From Serratia sarumanii (GTDB taxonomy: Bacteria; Pseudomonadota; Gammaproteobacteria; Enterobacterales; Enterobacteriaceae), in contig NZ_CP124750.1 in NCBI RefSeq assembly GCF_029962605.1, positions 4,154,001 to 4,218,000 on the forward strand: 64,000 bases of DNA. The letters run 5' to 3'. The notes beneath the pieces are model-generated. The model worked only from the letters and a program-made list of their open reading frames with translations. It searched no databases and had not been told where the DNA came from. This document shows, piece by piece, positions 27,918-35,828 of this stretch (the stretch's first letter is position 1; each line of letters starts with the position of its first letter). Both the position numbers and the translations under genes were made by a program.

Positions 27918-28673
27918 TCAGTTGAATACAAAGCCGCCGTTGACCGGCAGCAGTTGGCCGGTGACGAAATCCGCCAGCGGCGACAGCAGATAAAGCACCG
28001 TACCGTTCACATCGTCCGGGTGCTGCGCCCCGGCCAGCGCGCGCCCCTGCTCGTACAGCTGATGACGCTCGGCGGGCACATACTCGGTGGCTTCCACCCG
28101 CGTCAGGCCCGGCGCGATGGCGTTGACGCAGATCCCCTGCGGGCCCAGCTCGCGTGCCATCGATCGGGTCATCGCGATCAGCGCGCCTTTGCTGGCGACA
28201 TAGGCCATCAGGCGCGGCGCGCCCCACAGCGCAGTGTCCGACGCCACGTTGACGATCTTGGCGTGCGGGCTGCGCGCCAGCAGCGGCACCGCCGCCTGGC
28301 TCACCAGCCAGGTGCCGCGCACGTTGACCTGCATCACCCGATCCCACAGATCGATATCGTATTCCATCATGGTTTTGCCGCCGACGCCGGTCGCCAGCGC
28401 CGCGTTGTTCACCAGGCCGTCGATTCCGCCGCCTGCGGCGATCTTCTCGAACGCCGAACGGATCGAATCCGGTGACGCCAGATCGATGGTCTGCGTTTCC
28501 ACCTGAGCGCCCTGCTCACGCAGCGCGGCGCCGCTCGCCGCCAGCTCATCCGCCAGAATGTCGCACATCACCACCTGCGCGCCGGCGGCGGCGATGGCGG
28601 CAGCGAAGCTGTAACCCAGGCCGCGCGCCGCCCCGGTGACCACGATGCGTTTGCCGTTCAACAGGCCGTTCAC
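27918..28673 (-). CDS. Short-chain dehydrogenase, likely dihydrodiol or alcohol dehydrogenase
   Basis: A 251-residue classical SDR with a complete active site: TGAARGLG (13-20), NNAA (89-92), Ser145, Tyr158 and Lys162 (in MAYVASKGAL). The start is GTG at 28673, overlapping the oxygenase stop as GTGA, so it is coupled to the Rieske alpha-subunit. In Rieske pathways the next step after ring dihydroxylation is cis-dihydrodiol dehydrogenation by such an enzyme, which gives the catechol for the extradiol dioxygenase. That assignment is inferred from position. Confidence 0.88.
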   Translation of the reverse strand: MNGLLNGKRIVVTGAARGLGYSFAAAIAAAGAQVVMCDILADELAASGAALREQGAQVETQTIDLASPDSIRSAFEKIAAGGGIDGLVNNAALATGVGGKTMMEYDIDLWDRVMQVNVRGTWLVSQAAVPLLARSPHAKIVNVASDTALWGAPRLMAYVASKGALIAMTRSMARELGPQGICVNAIAPGLTRVEATEYVPAERHQLYEQGRALAGAQHPDDVNGTVLYLLSPLADFVTGQLLPVNGGFVFN

Positions 28674-29713
28674 TGCGCCGCCTCCCGCTCGCGCAGCGTC
28701 GCCAGCTGTTTCTGGGCCTCTTTTTGCATCAGGCGGCGCAGGCGCGAAAGGCCGACGTCGTGCTGGTACAGGTATTCGCGGCCGCGGGCGTTAGGCGCCA
28801 TATTTTCAAGCACGATGCGATCCTGCTCGAGCACATCCCAATGCAACGATTCCAGGCGGTTGCGGTACATGAAGCGCCACATGTCGCGCTGCCAGTCTTT
28901 GACCTTACGGATGCGCCAGAAGAACACCCGGCAGTGATCCTTGTCTTCCGGCACCACCATGCCGATGATCCAGAAGTGACCGCCCGGCCCGAAGCGCTTT
29001 TTGTACGGGATCGACAGGCGCATCCAATACGCGCCGCTGTTGCCGAACTCCACCCAGTCGAAGTTGACGCCAATCTGGCCGTTTTTCTTGAAGATAAACC
29101 CGCTGTCGGTCGGCTCCAGCCCCATATCCGCCTTGCGGTCCCCTTCCGCCATCGAGTGCGAGGAGGAGTGCAGGTAGGTGCCGTGCATCGGATCCATCAC
29201 GTTTTCCAGGGCGTATTGGTAGTTGCAGTTCCAGCTGGCGGTGCACAGGAAATTGCTGTACGACGCTTCGTCCGCCAGCTCTTGCGGGAAAGTCAGCTCC
29301 GCCGGCGCTTCATCCGCCGTCACGCCGAAATAAAGGAACACCGCGCCGTAGGCTTCTTTGGCCGGGTAAGACCGCAGGCATTTTTGCCCCACCAGCGGGC
29401 AACGATCCACCGCCGGCACGTCTTTCACCGTGCCGTCGCCGCCGACCTCCACCCCGTGATACCAGCAGGCGATGCGATCGCCGAGGTTCCATCCCATGGA
29501 AAGCCGCGCGCCGCGGTGCGGGCAGCGGTCTTCCAGCGCGTGGATCTGGCCTTCACCGTCGCGCCATACCACGATTTGCTGCTCCAGACGGGTGATGCCG
29601 ACCGGATTGTTGCCCACTTCCCAGCTGGCCAGCACCGGATACCACATGCCGCGCAGCCCCTGGTCAAGATAGTCCTGCAAGCTCTGTTCGGAGGATGTTG
29701 TATTTGCTGTCAT
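28670..29713 (-). CDS. Rieske non-haem iron oxygenase, alpha subunit
   Basis: The catalytic component of 347 residues. The Rieske [2Fe-2S] ligands are Cys64-x-His66 and Cys83-x2-His86. The mononuclear iron site includes His177 and His182 in NVMDPMHGTYLH, with bridging Asp174 connecting the two centres across subunits and Asn171 close by. No beta subunit is encoded, which points to an alpha3-type enzyme as in carbazole dioxygenase, 2-oxoquinoline monooxygenase or vanillate demethylase. It would hydroxylate or demethylate an aromatic substrate that cannot be named from sequence. Confidence 0.93.
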   Translation of the reverse strand: MTANTTSSEQSLQDYLDQGLRGMWYPVLASWEVGNNPVGITRLEQQIVVWRDGEGQIHALEDRCPHRGARLSMGWNLGDRIACWYHGVEVGGDGTVKDVPAVDRCPLVGQKCLRSYPAKEAYGAVFLYFGVTADEAPAELTFPQELADEASYSNFLCTASWNCNYQYALENVMDPMHGTYLHSSSHSMAEGDRKADMGLEPTDSGFIFKKNGQIGVNFDWVEFGNSGAYWMRLSIPYKKRFGPGGHFWIIGMVVPEDKDHCRVFFWRIRKVKDWQRDMWRFMYRNRLESLHWDVLEQDRIVLENMAPNARGREYLYQHDVGLSRLRRLMQKEAQKQLATLREREAAQ

Positions 29714-29733
29714 TGTCTTCTCCCGGATGTGGC

Positions 29734-30042
29734 TCAGAAACCGTTAACGTGAAGGAATTCGCGGAACGTCGCCTCATTCCACGGTTGGCCGCTGCGATCG
29801 AACAGGCGGCGCTGATTCAACGCGCTGACGATCTGCTCCAGCTCATCCGCGCCCTGATCGAAGATCGTTTCCAGCGCCGCCACCAGGGCGGTTTCGAAAC
29901 CGTCCGGCACCCGGGCGCGGTTTTGCCAGATGACATTGCGGAACTGGCCCGGCTGATGGATTTGACCGTTGCCGCCTTCGCGGGCCGGCGTCACCTGTTG
30001 GGTGTCCGGCAGCCAGGGATTGAAATCGGTGATGTGCTGCAT
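29734..30042 (-). CDS. Small uncharacterised protein between Rieske ferredoxin and oxygenase
   Basis: A 102-residue protein starting MQHITDFNPWLPD, with a clear GGAGG-type ribosome site just upstream of ATG 30042 and only 2 bp between it and the ferredoxin stop. A longer in-frame start exists inside the ferredoxin gene but lacks a site. The C-terminal half (QIVSALNQRRLF, then WNEATFREFL) resembles the small helix-turn-helix found in serine-recombinase tails. That likeness is weak; it may instead be an accessory subunit of the oxygenase. No catalytic motif or membrane segment is visible. Confidence 0.75.
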   Translation of the reverse strand: MQHITDFNPWLPDTQQVTPAREGGNGQIHQPGQFRNVIWQNRARVPDGFETALVAALETIFDQGADELEQIVSALNQRRLFDRSGQPWNEATFREFLHVNGF

Positions 30043-30044
30043 GA

Positions 30045-30362
30045 TTACTCCTCCGCGATAAAGGTGATCTGGATTTGGTTGTCGACCACCCGGGTGGGAT
30101 AGGTTTGCAGATCGCGGCCGCCCGGCTCGCGCAGGCACTGGCCGGTGCGCACGTCAAACAGCGCTTCGTGCAGCGGGCACTCAACCTTACCGTCGTCTAC
30201 AAACCCCTGGCTGAGCAAGGCATAGGCATGCGGGCAGACGTCTTCCAGCGCGTAGTAGTTACCGTCGAGCAGGTATACCCCGATCTCTTTTCCTTCCACG
30301 TTGCCGGAAAAAGGAAAATCTTCTTTCACCTGAGACACTTCGCACACATTCTTCCAGCTCAT
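30045..30362 (-). CDS. Rieske-type [2Fe-2S] ferredoxin
   Basis: A 105-residue single-domain Rieske protein with Cys43-x-His45 (VCPHAYALL) and Cys62-x2-His65 (ECPLHEALF). It is the size and type of BphA3/NirD-like ferredoxins that carry electrons from a flavin reductase to a ring-hydroxylating oxygenase. It is the first gene of the long catabolic operon; its start lies 23 bp from a perfect palindrome that may be the regulator site. Confidence 0.92.
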   Translation of the reverse strand: MSWKNVCEVSQVKEDFPFSGNVEGKEIGVYLLDGNYYALEDVCPHAYALLSQGFVDDGKVECPLHEALFDVRTGQCLREPGGRDLQTYPTRVVDNQIQITFIAEE

Positions 30363-30384
30363 TGCTTTTATCCTCTATCTGATT

Positions 30385-30400
30385 GTTTCATATATGAAAC
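30385..30400. promoter_or_regulatory. Perfect 16-bp palindrome, candidate IclR operator
   Basis: GTTTCATATATGAAAC is an exact palindrome 23 bp upstream of the ferredoxin start, just downstream of AT-rich promoter-like sequence (a possible TATTAA -10 about 15 bases before it). IclR-family proteins bind short palindromes of this size. Binding here would block the operon promoter. Assignment to the IclR protein in the cluster is inference. Confidence 0.5.
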
Positions 30401-30761
30401 TCAGTTTCTTATTTAATACATTCACTATAAGTGTGGCGAAACTTTCGTCAAGCGAGCGGAACGGCAAATGTTAATGAAAGGTTGTTTAAAAATGACAAAT
30501 GCGGGAAGGATCACGAAATAATGCACCGATATGAAAAACCTATGTCAGTTGTGCGCTCCCCTGCTAATTTATGGCAAAAAACGCGTTGATTCCGGCGACG
30601 CATTGCGCGTAAAAGTGTTTTCTCTCTGTCTTTCACACCCTATTTGATAACAATAATTTTACATCAATCAGCCTCATCCTCCCGCGTTTGCGCTAACTGG
30701 CATCCTCGGGTGAGTTTGCTGCTGCCTGAATTCGTCAACCGCTCGCACTGAGGAACGCGCC
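30401..30761. promoter_or_regulatory. Divergent promoter region of the catabolic island
   Basis: About 360 AT-rich bases between the Rieske ferredoxin operon (minus) and the MFS gene (plus). The left part holds the operon promoter; the right part (30640-30720, with TTGATAACAATAAT-like sequence) probably the MFS promoter. I found no open frame and no second copy of the 16-bp palindrome. Confidence 0.6.
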
Positions 30762-32003
30762 GTGCAACAACGTCAACGCTGGTTTGGAGTGATCGCCCTG
30801 CTGTTTCTGATCGTTATCGCCTATGCGGATCGGGTCAATATCGCCGTGATGTTGGTCAATCCCGACTTCCTGCAACACTTCCAACTCGGCGGCGACCGCG
30901 CTCACCAGGGCACGCTGATGACGGTGTTTTTGCTCGGCTACGGGCTGTCCGCCATGTTGCTGACGCCGTTTCTGGAAACGCTGATGGGCTACCGCCGCGC
31001 GCTGACGCTGAGCGTGGTGCTGTGGGCGCTGCTCACCGCCGCCTCGCCGCTGGCGGGATCGCTGATGCTGCTGTGCGTGGTGCGCGCGCTGCTTGGCGTC
31101 AGCGAAGGGCCGCTGTTCTCGCTGAAGACCATGTACATCGGCGAGCATTTCGCCGCCGACGAGCGCGGCAAGCCCAACGCGGTCAGCGCATTGGGCGTTT
31201 CATTGGGGCTGGTGCTCGGCTTTCCGCTGGTGAGTTTTCTGATGGCGCACTTCGGTTGGGCGATGTCGTTTCACCTGCTGGCGCTGCTCAACCTGCTGCT
31301 GGGGCTGGCGCTGGTGCGGCTGTTCGTTCACCCGCTCCCCTTATCCTCATCTTCACGCCCAGCCGATCCGCAACCGGTGCTGAACCGCGTCTGGCGCACC
31401 TTTGCACTGGCCTGGCGCACGCCGATGCTCGGCTGGATCCTGCTGATCGAGATCGCCACGCTCAGCTACCTGTGGGGCTCCAGCGCCTGGCTGCCGGCGT
31501 ATCTGACCGATGAAAAGGGGTTTTCCATCAAGCAGATGGGCTGGATGGCCGCGCTGCCTTTCATCGTCAGCATCGCCTCCAAATACCTCGGTGGCGTGTT
31601 GCTCGATCGTATCCGCCCTTATCAGGCGCCGCTGATCTTCGTCTGCGGCGGCGCAGCGACCGCGCTGTGCATTTATGGCGTGATGCACAGCCATCAGCTT
31701 GGCTGGATCGCCTTCTTCCTGCTGGCGGCCAACGCCTGTTGGGGGGCGCAGGGCGCGGCGATACCCACGCTGCTGCAACATTATGCGCGGCCGGAGGCGG
31801 TCGGCAGCGCCTATGGGCTGATCAACGGCATCGGCAATCTGTTCTCGGCGTTTGTGCCGATGGCGATGGGCATGGTGATGACCAGCCAGGGCAAGGTGTC
31901 TTCAGGCTTTGCGGTGCTGATCGCCTCGCAGCTGCTGACGCTGCTGGCGGGCGGCGCGCTGTTTGGCCGCATGTTGCTGGCACAGCAGATGAAGCGGGCA
32001 TAA
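30762..32003 (+). CDS. MFS transporter, anion:cation symporter type, divergent from the catabolic operon
   Basis: A 413-residue, twelve-helix carrier of the ACS branch: IVIAYADRVNIAVMLVNPDF in helix 1 and LCVVRALLGVSEGPLFSLKTMYIGE around helix 4-5. The start is GTG at 30762 with AGGAA six bases upstream. It is transcribed away from the catabolic operon and shares its regulatory region, so joint control is likely. It is a second transporter of the same class as the one inside the operon; the two may take different substrates or one may export. Confidence 0.88.
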   Translation: MQQRQRWFGVIALLFLIVIAYADRVNIAVMLVNPDFLQHFQLGGDRAHQGTLMTVFLLGYGLSAMLLTPFLETLMGYRRALTLSVVLWALLTAASPLAGSLMLLCVVRALLGVSEGPLFSLKTMYIGEHFAADERGKPNAVSALGVSLGLVLGFPLVSFLMAHFGWAMSFHLLALLNLLLGLALVRLFVHPLPLSSSSRPADPQPVLNRVWRTFALAWRTPMLGWILLIEIATLSYLWGSSAWLPAYLTDEKGFSIKQMGWMAALPFIVSIASKYLGGVLLDRIRPYQAPLIFVCGGAATALCIYGVMHSHQLGWIAFFLLAANACWGAQGAAIPTLLQHYARPEAVGSAYGLINGIGNLFSAFVPMAMGMVMTSQGKVSSGFAVLIASQLLTLLAGGALFGRMLLAQQMKRA

Positions 32004-32113
32004 ACCCGTTTCTCTGCCCTGTGCGGCGGAAAACCGAAAGCGTTGAGAGGGTGCTCGTAGATCTGGACGCCAACAGCCAGCAGACGGGGAACATCCCCCG
32101 CCGCCGGGTTGCC

Positions 32114-32269
32114 TTACCGTTCGGATTCGTAAGCCAAAATGGCCGCAACCTCCGTATTGCCCGATCGGATCCGCAGCTCACACAGCGTGCTGCGAGTTAT
32201 CCATGCCAGTGATATTACCGTGGCACAAATAACCACCAATTTTAACAGGCTCCGTTTGTTCGGCATCAT
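32114..32269 (-). CDS. Hok/Gef-family type I toxin, copy A
   Basis: A 51-residue single-span membrane peptide. Residues 8-25 (LLKLVVICATVISLAWIT) form the transmembrane helix; the family signature follows as LCELRIRSGNTEVAAILAYES, which matches HokA/HokC-type toxins (LCE-x-x-x-R-x-G-x-x-E-V-A-x-x-x-A-Y-E-S). Hok peptides insert in the inner membrane and depolarise it. Two start codons stand in tandem (ATGATG) with AAGGAG 8 bases upstream. The start overlaps the stop codon of the leader ORF, so translation is coupled. The upper frame is not open beyond. It lies between the divergent MFS gene and speB. Confidence 0.9.
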   Translation of the reverse strand: MMPNKRSLLKLVVICATVISLAWITRSTLCELRIRSGNTEVAAILAYESER

Positions 32270-32433
32270 GCCTTCTTCTCCTTGCCTCGCGGCGGGTAAG
32301 AGGCTAACTTAACGTTGTCTGGCGTTAGAGTTGGCCTCGGGTTGATGGATATCGACTCGGGGCTTTTCTCTTTGTACCTTTCACGCAGGCTCCAGATACA
32401 AAGATCCAGAGCACCCGCGCGCAGTATATTCAT
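32266..32433 (-). CDS. Mok-like leader ORF of hok copy A
   Basis: A 55-codon ORF (MNILRAGALDLC... ending PPRGKEKKA) whose TGA stop lies within the ATGATG start of the toxin. A GGAGAGG site precedes its ATG. The same ORF, equal in length, is present in copy B with 6 residue changes. In known hok systems translation of such a leader (Mok) is needed for toxin translation, and Sok RNA blocks the leader; the layout here fits. The peptide itself probably has no function beyond being translated. Confidence 0.75.
   Translation of the reverse strand: MNILRAGALDLCIWSLRERYKEKSPESISINPRPTLTPDNVKLASYPPRGKEKKA
32316..32373 (+). ncRNA. Sok-like antisense RNA, copy A
   Basis: On the strand opposite to the toxin mRNA there is a -35-like TTGCCT (32282-32287), a 17-base spacer, a -10-like TAACTT (32305-32310) and, about 20 bases beyond the presumed start, a terminator: 12-bp stem at 32335-32346 and 32351-32362 with a 4-base loop, then CTTTTCTCTTT. 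The RNA of about 55-60 nt would pair with the leader ORF part of the toxin mRNA. Ends are estimated. Confidence 0.7.
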
Positions 32434-32545
32434 CCTCTCCACTCTCCCGATTCCTTTTTACTGACTCAGTTTCATTTCTGCGCAGGATTGCGCAAAGGCG
32501 TTGCAACGGACTGAGAAGGCAGCGCGGATGGCGACAAATGCAATA

Positions 32546-32580
32546 AAAAAGCGGCCCCCATACAATGGAGGCCGCTTTTT
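32546..32580 (-). terminator. Terminator of speB
   Basis: Stem AAAAAGCGGCC/GGCCGCTTTTT (32546-32556 and 32570-32580), A and T runs at both ends, 20 bp after the speB stop. Symmetric, so it also stops plus-strand transcription coming from the hok side. Confidence 0.9.
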
Positions 32581-32600
32581 CAGCGAGGAGTGGCCTGGCG

Positions 32601-33521
32601 TCAGGCGTGTTTCTTGGCCGCCTGCAGGTACAGCATCTCCAGGCCCAGGGTCGCCGCGGCCAGCGCGGTGATCTCGGACTGGTCATAAGCCGGCGCCACT
32701 TCCACCACGTCCATGCCGACGATGTTCAGCGACTGCATGCCGCGCACCAGCTTCAGCGCGCGATCGGAGGTCAGGCCGCCGATCACCGGCGTGCCGGTGC
32801 CCGGTGCGAACGCAGGATCCAGGCAGTCGATGTCGAAGGTCAGATACACCGGCATATCGCCGACGATGCCCTTGATCTGGGTCAGCAGGTCGTCCACGCT
32901 GCGATCGTTCACCTGCGCGGCGTCCAGCACGGTAAAACCGTTGTCATGATCGAACTCGGTACGAATGCCGATCTGCACCGAGTGGTGCGGATCGATCAAG
33001 CCTTCGTTCGGGGCATGGTAGAACATGGTGCCGTGGTCGAACTTGCTGCCGTTGGCGTAGGTATCGGTGTGGGCGTCGAAGTGCACCAGCGCCAGCTTGC
33101 CGAAATGCTTGGCGTGCGCGCGCAGCAGCGGCAGGGTCACGAAGTGGTCGCCGCCGAACGAGAGCATGCGCTTACCGGCCTTCAGCAGTTTCTCCGCGTG
33201 CGCCTGCAGCTTGTCGCTCATGTCTTGCGCGTCGCCGAAGTTGAACACGATATCGCCGCAGTCAACTACGTTCAGCCGATCGCGCAGATCGAAGCTCCAC
33301 GGCCAGCGGTTGCCTTCCCAGGCCAGGTTGGTGGACACCTGACGGATGGCCGCCGGGCCGTGACGGCCGCCGGCGCGACCGGAGGTCGCCATGTCAAACG
33401 GAATGCCGGTGATGACCCACTCTGCATCGCTGTCGTAAGGCATGAAGTTCAGCGGAAAGCGCAGGAAACCAAAGGCGTTGGACACTAATGAATTATCGGA
33501 CTGATGGCCTAAGGTGCTCAT
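32601..33521 (-). CDS. speB: Agmatinase
   Basis: SpeB hydrolyses agmatine to putrescine and urea with two manganese ions. The 306-residue ureohydrolase has the metal motifs [19 protein letters not shown] and [13 protein letters not shown]. The N-terminus [26 protein letters not shown] equals that of enteric SpeB. It is 194 bp downstream of speA, with a terminator in the gap, so it probably has both read-through and its own promoter. Confidence 0.98.
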   Translation of the reverse strand: MSTLGHQSDNSLVSNAFGFLRFPLNFMPYDSDAEWVITGIPFDMATSGRAGGRHGPAAIRQVSTNLAWEGNRWPWSFDLRDRLNVVDCGDIVFNFGDAQDMSDKLQAHAEKLLKAGKRMLSFGGDHFVTLPLLRAHAKHFGKLALVHFDAHTDTYANGSKFDHGTMFYHAPNEGLIDPHHSVQIGIRTEFDHDNGFTVLDAAQVNDRSVDDLLTQIKGIVGDMPVYLTFDIDCLDPAFAPGTGTPVIGGLTSDRALKLVRGMQSLNIVGMDVVEVAPAYDQSEITALAAATLGLEMLYLQAAKKHA

Positions 33522-33573
33522 AGTAAACCCTCGTAGTTCAACAAGTTGCCGGGCGCAGAGGCCGGGCCGTTAC

Positions 33574-33619
33574 AAAAAAAAATCCCTCCCGCGTCGTTAG
33601 CCCGACGAGAAAGGGATTT
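33574..33619 (-). terminator. Terminator between speA and speB
   Basis: Outer stem AAATCCCT/AGGGATTT with an inner GTCG/CGAC-type stem; on the minus strand a run of nine T follows. A second inverted repeat lies at 33678-33708 right after the speA stop. Confidence 0.8.
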
Positions 33620-33715
33620 GTTCGATGTTTGTTTCGGTGCTACCGATACGGCTGATTATGGCCGCATTTTATCCATGCTTCAAGGGGGCCGATATCGCCC
33701 CCCTGAAGAGGGCAG

Positions 33716-35692
33716 TTACTCGTCTTCCAGATACGTGTAGCCGTACAGGCCGGCTTCAAACTCTTCCAGGAATTGCGCCTGCAGCTCGCTGTCCAGATCG
33801 GTTTCTTTGACCTGATCGCGGAACTTGGCCAGCAGCGCACCCGGATCGAGCTGCACGTACTCCAGCATGTCCGCCACGGTGTCGCCCTCGTCGGACAACT
33901 CGGTCTCGACGCTGCCGTCCGGGAACACGTACACGTCAACCGAGGCGGTGTCGCCGAACAGGTTGTGCATGTTGCCGAGGATCTCCTGGTACGCGCCGAC
34001 CATGAAGAAGCCCAGCGCCGGCGGGTTCTCCGGATCGTACGGCGGCATCGGCATGGTGGTCGCCACGCCGTCGCCGTCGACGTAATGGTCGATAGTGCCG
34101 TCGGAATCGCAGGTGATGTCGAGCAGCACCGCACGGCCTTCCGGCGGCTTATCCAGCCCTTCCAGCGGCAGCACCGGGAACAGCTGATCGATACCCCAGG
34201 CATCCGGCATCGACTGGAACAGCGAGAAATTGACGTAGAACTTGTCCGCCATGCGCTCTTGCAGCTCGTCGATGATTGGACGGTGCGCGCGATTGCTCGG
34301 ATCGAGCTGCTGCTGGATCTTGTTGCAGATGTTCAGATACAGCTGCTCGGCCCAGGCGCGCTTGGTCAGATCCAGCATGCCGTGCGCGTATTGGGTATGC
34401 ACGTCGTGCAGATCCATCTGGCTGTCGTGCAGCCATTCGCGCAGCGAGCGGCGGTTCTCCGGCTCGTTCATTTCCAGCCAGGTTTCCCACATGCTTTCCA
34501 GCGCGCGCGGCGCGTCGGCTTCCGGCGGCAACGGTTCGCTGAATTCGTTGCGCTCGACGCCGATCACGTTGGAAACCAGCACCGTATGGTGCGCGGTCAC
34601 GGCGCGGCCGGACTCGGTGATCACCGTCGGGTGCGGCAGGCCGTGTTCGTTACAGGCATCGCCGATACCCCAAATCACGTTGTTGGCGTATTCGTTCAGG
34701 CCGTAGTTCACCGAGCAGTCGGACTGCGAGCGGGTGCCTTCGTAGTCGACGCCCAAGCCGCCGCCCACGTCGAAGCACTGAATGTTGACGCCCAGCTTGT
34801 GCAGTTCAACGTAAAAGCGCGCCGATTCGCGCACGCCGGTGGCGATATCGCGAATGTTGGCCAGCTGCGAGCCCAAGTGGAAATGCAGCAGTTGCAGGCT
34901 GTCGAGACGGCCCGCTTCGCGCAGGGTCTCCACCAGCTTCAGCACCTGCACCGCCGCCAGACCGAACTTGGATTTTTCGCCGCCGCTCGACTGCCATTTG
35001 CCGGAGCCCTGCGACGCCAGGCGCGCACGCACGCCCAGGCGCGGCACCACGTTCAGCCGCTCAGCCTCTTCCAGCACCAGGTTGATCTCGGACATCTTCT
35101 CGATCACCAGGTACACCTTGTGCCCCAGTTTTTCGCCGATCAGCGCCAGGCGAATATATTCACGATCTTTATAACCGTTACAGACGATCACCGAGCGGGT
35201 CATGCCGGCATGCGCCAGCACCGCCATCAGCTCGGCCTTGGAGCCGGCTTCCAGCCCCAGCGGTTCGCCGGAGTTCACCAGCGACTCAATCACGCGGCGA
35301 TGTTGGTTCACCTTGATCGGATACACCAGGAAATAGCCGCCCTGGTAACCGAAAGACTCACGCGCGCGTTTGAACGCGGCGTTGATCGAACGCAGGCGAT
35401 GCTGAAGGATCTGCGGGAAGCAGAACAGCGCAGGCAAACGTTGGCCGTCTTGCTGGCGCGTTTTCACCAGTTCTGCCAGATCGACGCGCGCCTGCGGGAC
35501 ATCCGGGTCCGGGCACACGCTGATATGGCCCAGCTCGTTGACGTCATAGTAATTGTTGCCCCAGTAGGCGACGTTATAAGTACGCAGCATCTTGCTGGCA
35601 TTACGATCATTCATGGCAACCTCCTGCATGGAGCGCAAAGATAAAGACTCGCCCGCAACCGGCGGGCGGTGAATCAACAGATCATCAGACAT
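33716..35692 (-). CDS. speA: Biosynthetic arginine decarboxylase
   Basis: SpeA makes agmatine from arginine, the first step of the arginine route to putrescine completed by SpeB. It is a 658-residue PLP enzyme of the alanine-racemase-like fold III: the PLP lysine is in [17 protein letters not shown] (about residues 115-131), HFHLGSQ and the glycine-rich phosphate loop [13 protein letters not shown] lie in the barrel, and the second active-site part is in the C-terminal beta domain. ATG 35692 gives [16 protein letters not shown], matching the family start and length; it overlaps yqgB by 8 bp. Confidence 0.98.
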   Translation of the reverse strand: MSDDLLIHRPPVAGESLSLRSMQEVAMNDRNASKMLRTYNVAYWGNNYYDVNELGHISVCPDPDVPQARVDLAELVKTRQQDGQRLPALFCFPQILQHRLRSINAAFKRARESFGYQGGYFLVYPIKVNQHRRVIESLVNSGEPLGLEAGSKAELMAVLAHAGMTRSVIVCNGYKDREYIRLALIGEKLGHKVYLVIEKMSEINLVLEEAERLNVVPRLGVRARLASQGSGKWQSSGGEKSKFGLAAVQVLKLVETLREAGRLDSLQLLHFHLGSQLANIRDIATGVRESARFYVELHKLGVNIQCFDVGGGLGVDYEGTRSQSDCSVNYGLNEYANNVIWGIGDACNEHGLPHPTVITESGRAVTAHHTVLVSNVIGVERNEFSEPLPPEADAPRALESMWETWLEMNEPENRRSLREWLHDSQMDLHDVHTQYAHGMLDLTKRAWAEQLYLNICNKIQQQLDPSNRAHRPIIDELQERMADKFYVNFSLFQSMPDAWGIDQLFPVLPLEGLDKPPEGRAVLLDITCDSDGTIDHYVDGDGVATTMPMPPYDPENPPALGFFMVGAYQEILGNMHNLFGDTASVDVYVFPDGSVETELSDEGDTVADMLEYVQLDPGALLAKFRDQVKETDLDSELQAQFLEEFEAGLYGYTYLEDE

Positions 35693-35828
35693 GGTTCGCC
35701 TCACATTCCGCACTGACGAAACCGTCAGCCACTATCGCAGCTACCACCCGCGAGAACAACCCAACAAGCCGCGCTGGCGGCAGCGAAGAGAACCGCCGTT
35801 CGCGGTCAGCGATCGGTTTATCACTCAT
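35685..35828 (-). CDS. yqgB: YqgB small protein
   Basis: A 47-codon ORF just upstream of speA, overlapping its first codons (stop at 35685, speA ATG at 35692). The peptide [16 protein letters not shown]... with [16 protein letters not shown] aligns with E. coli YqgB (K-P-V-A-x-x-E-R, then G-L-L-S-Q-F-Q-A-A-I-V), which is encoded at the same place. YqgB is linked to acid stress in E. coli, but its action is not known. It has no strong ribosome site. It may be a translated leader that couples to speA. Confidence 0.7.
   Translation of the reverse strand: MSDKPIADRERRFSSLPPARLVGLFSRVVAAIVADGFVSAECEANHV

Larger units (their letters stand above)
32095..32434. repeat. hok/sok direct repeat, copy A
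   Basis: About 340 bp that recurs at 37861-38200 in the same orientation, with no insertion or deletion and about 22 mismatches by my count (about 93-94% identity). Contains a Hok toxin gene, its leader ORF and an antisense RNA gene. The two copies are 5,766 bp apart and bracket speB, speA, yqgB and metK. Confidence 0.9.

Noticed and set aside
31822..32181. Minus-strand frame of 119 codons across the end of the MFS gene and hok copy A
   Set aside because: It is out of frame with the toxin and antisense to the transporter; the Hok signature is only in the other frame.
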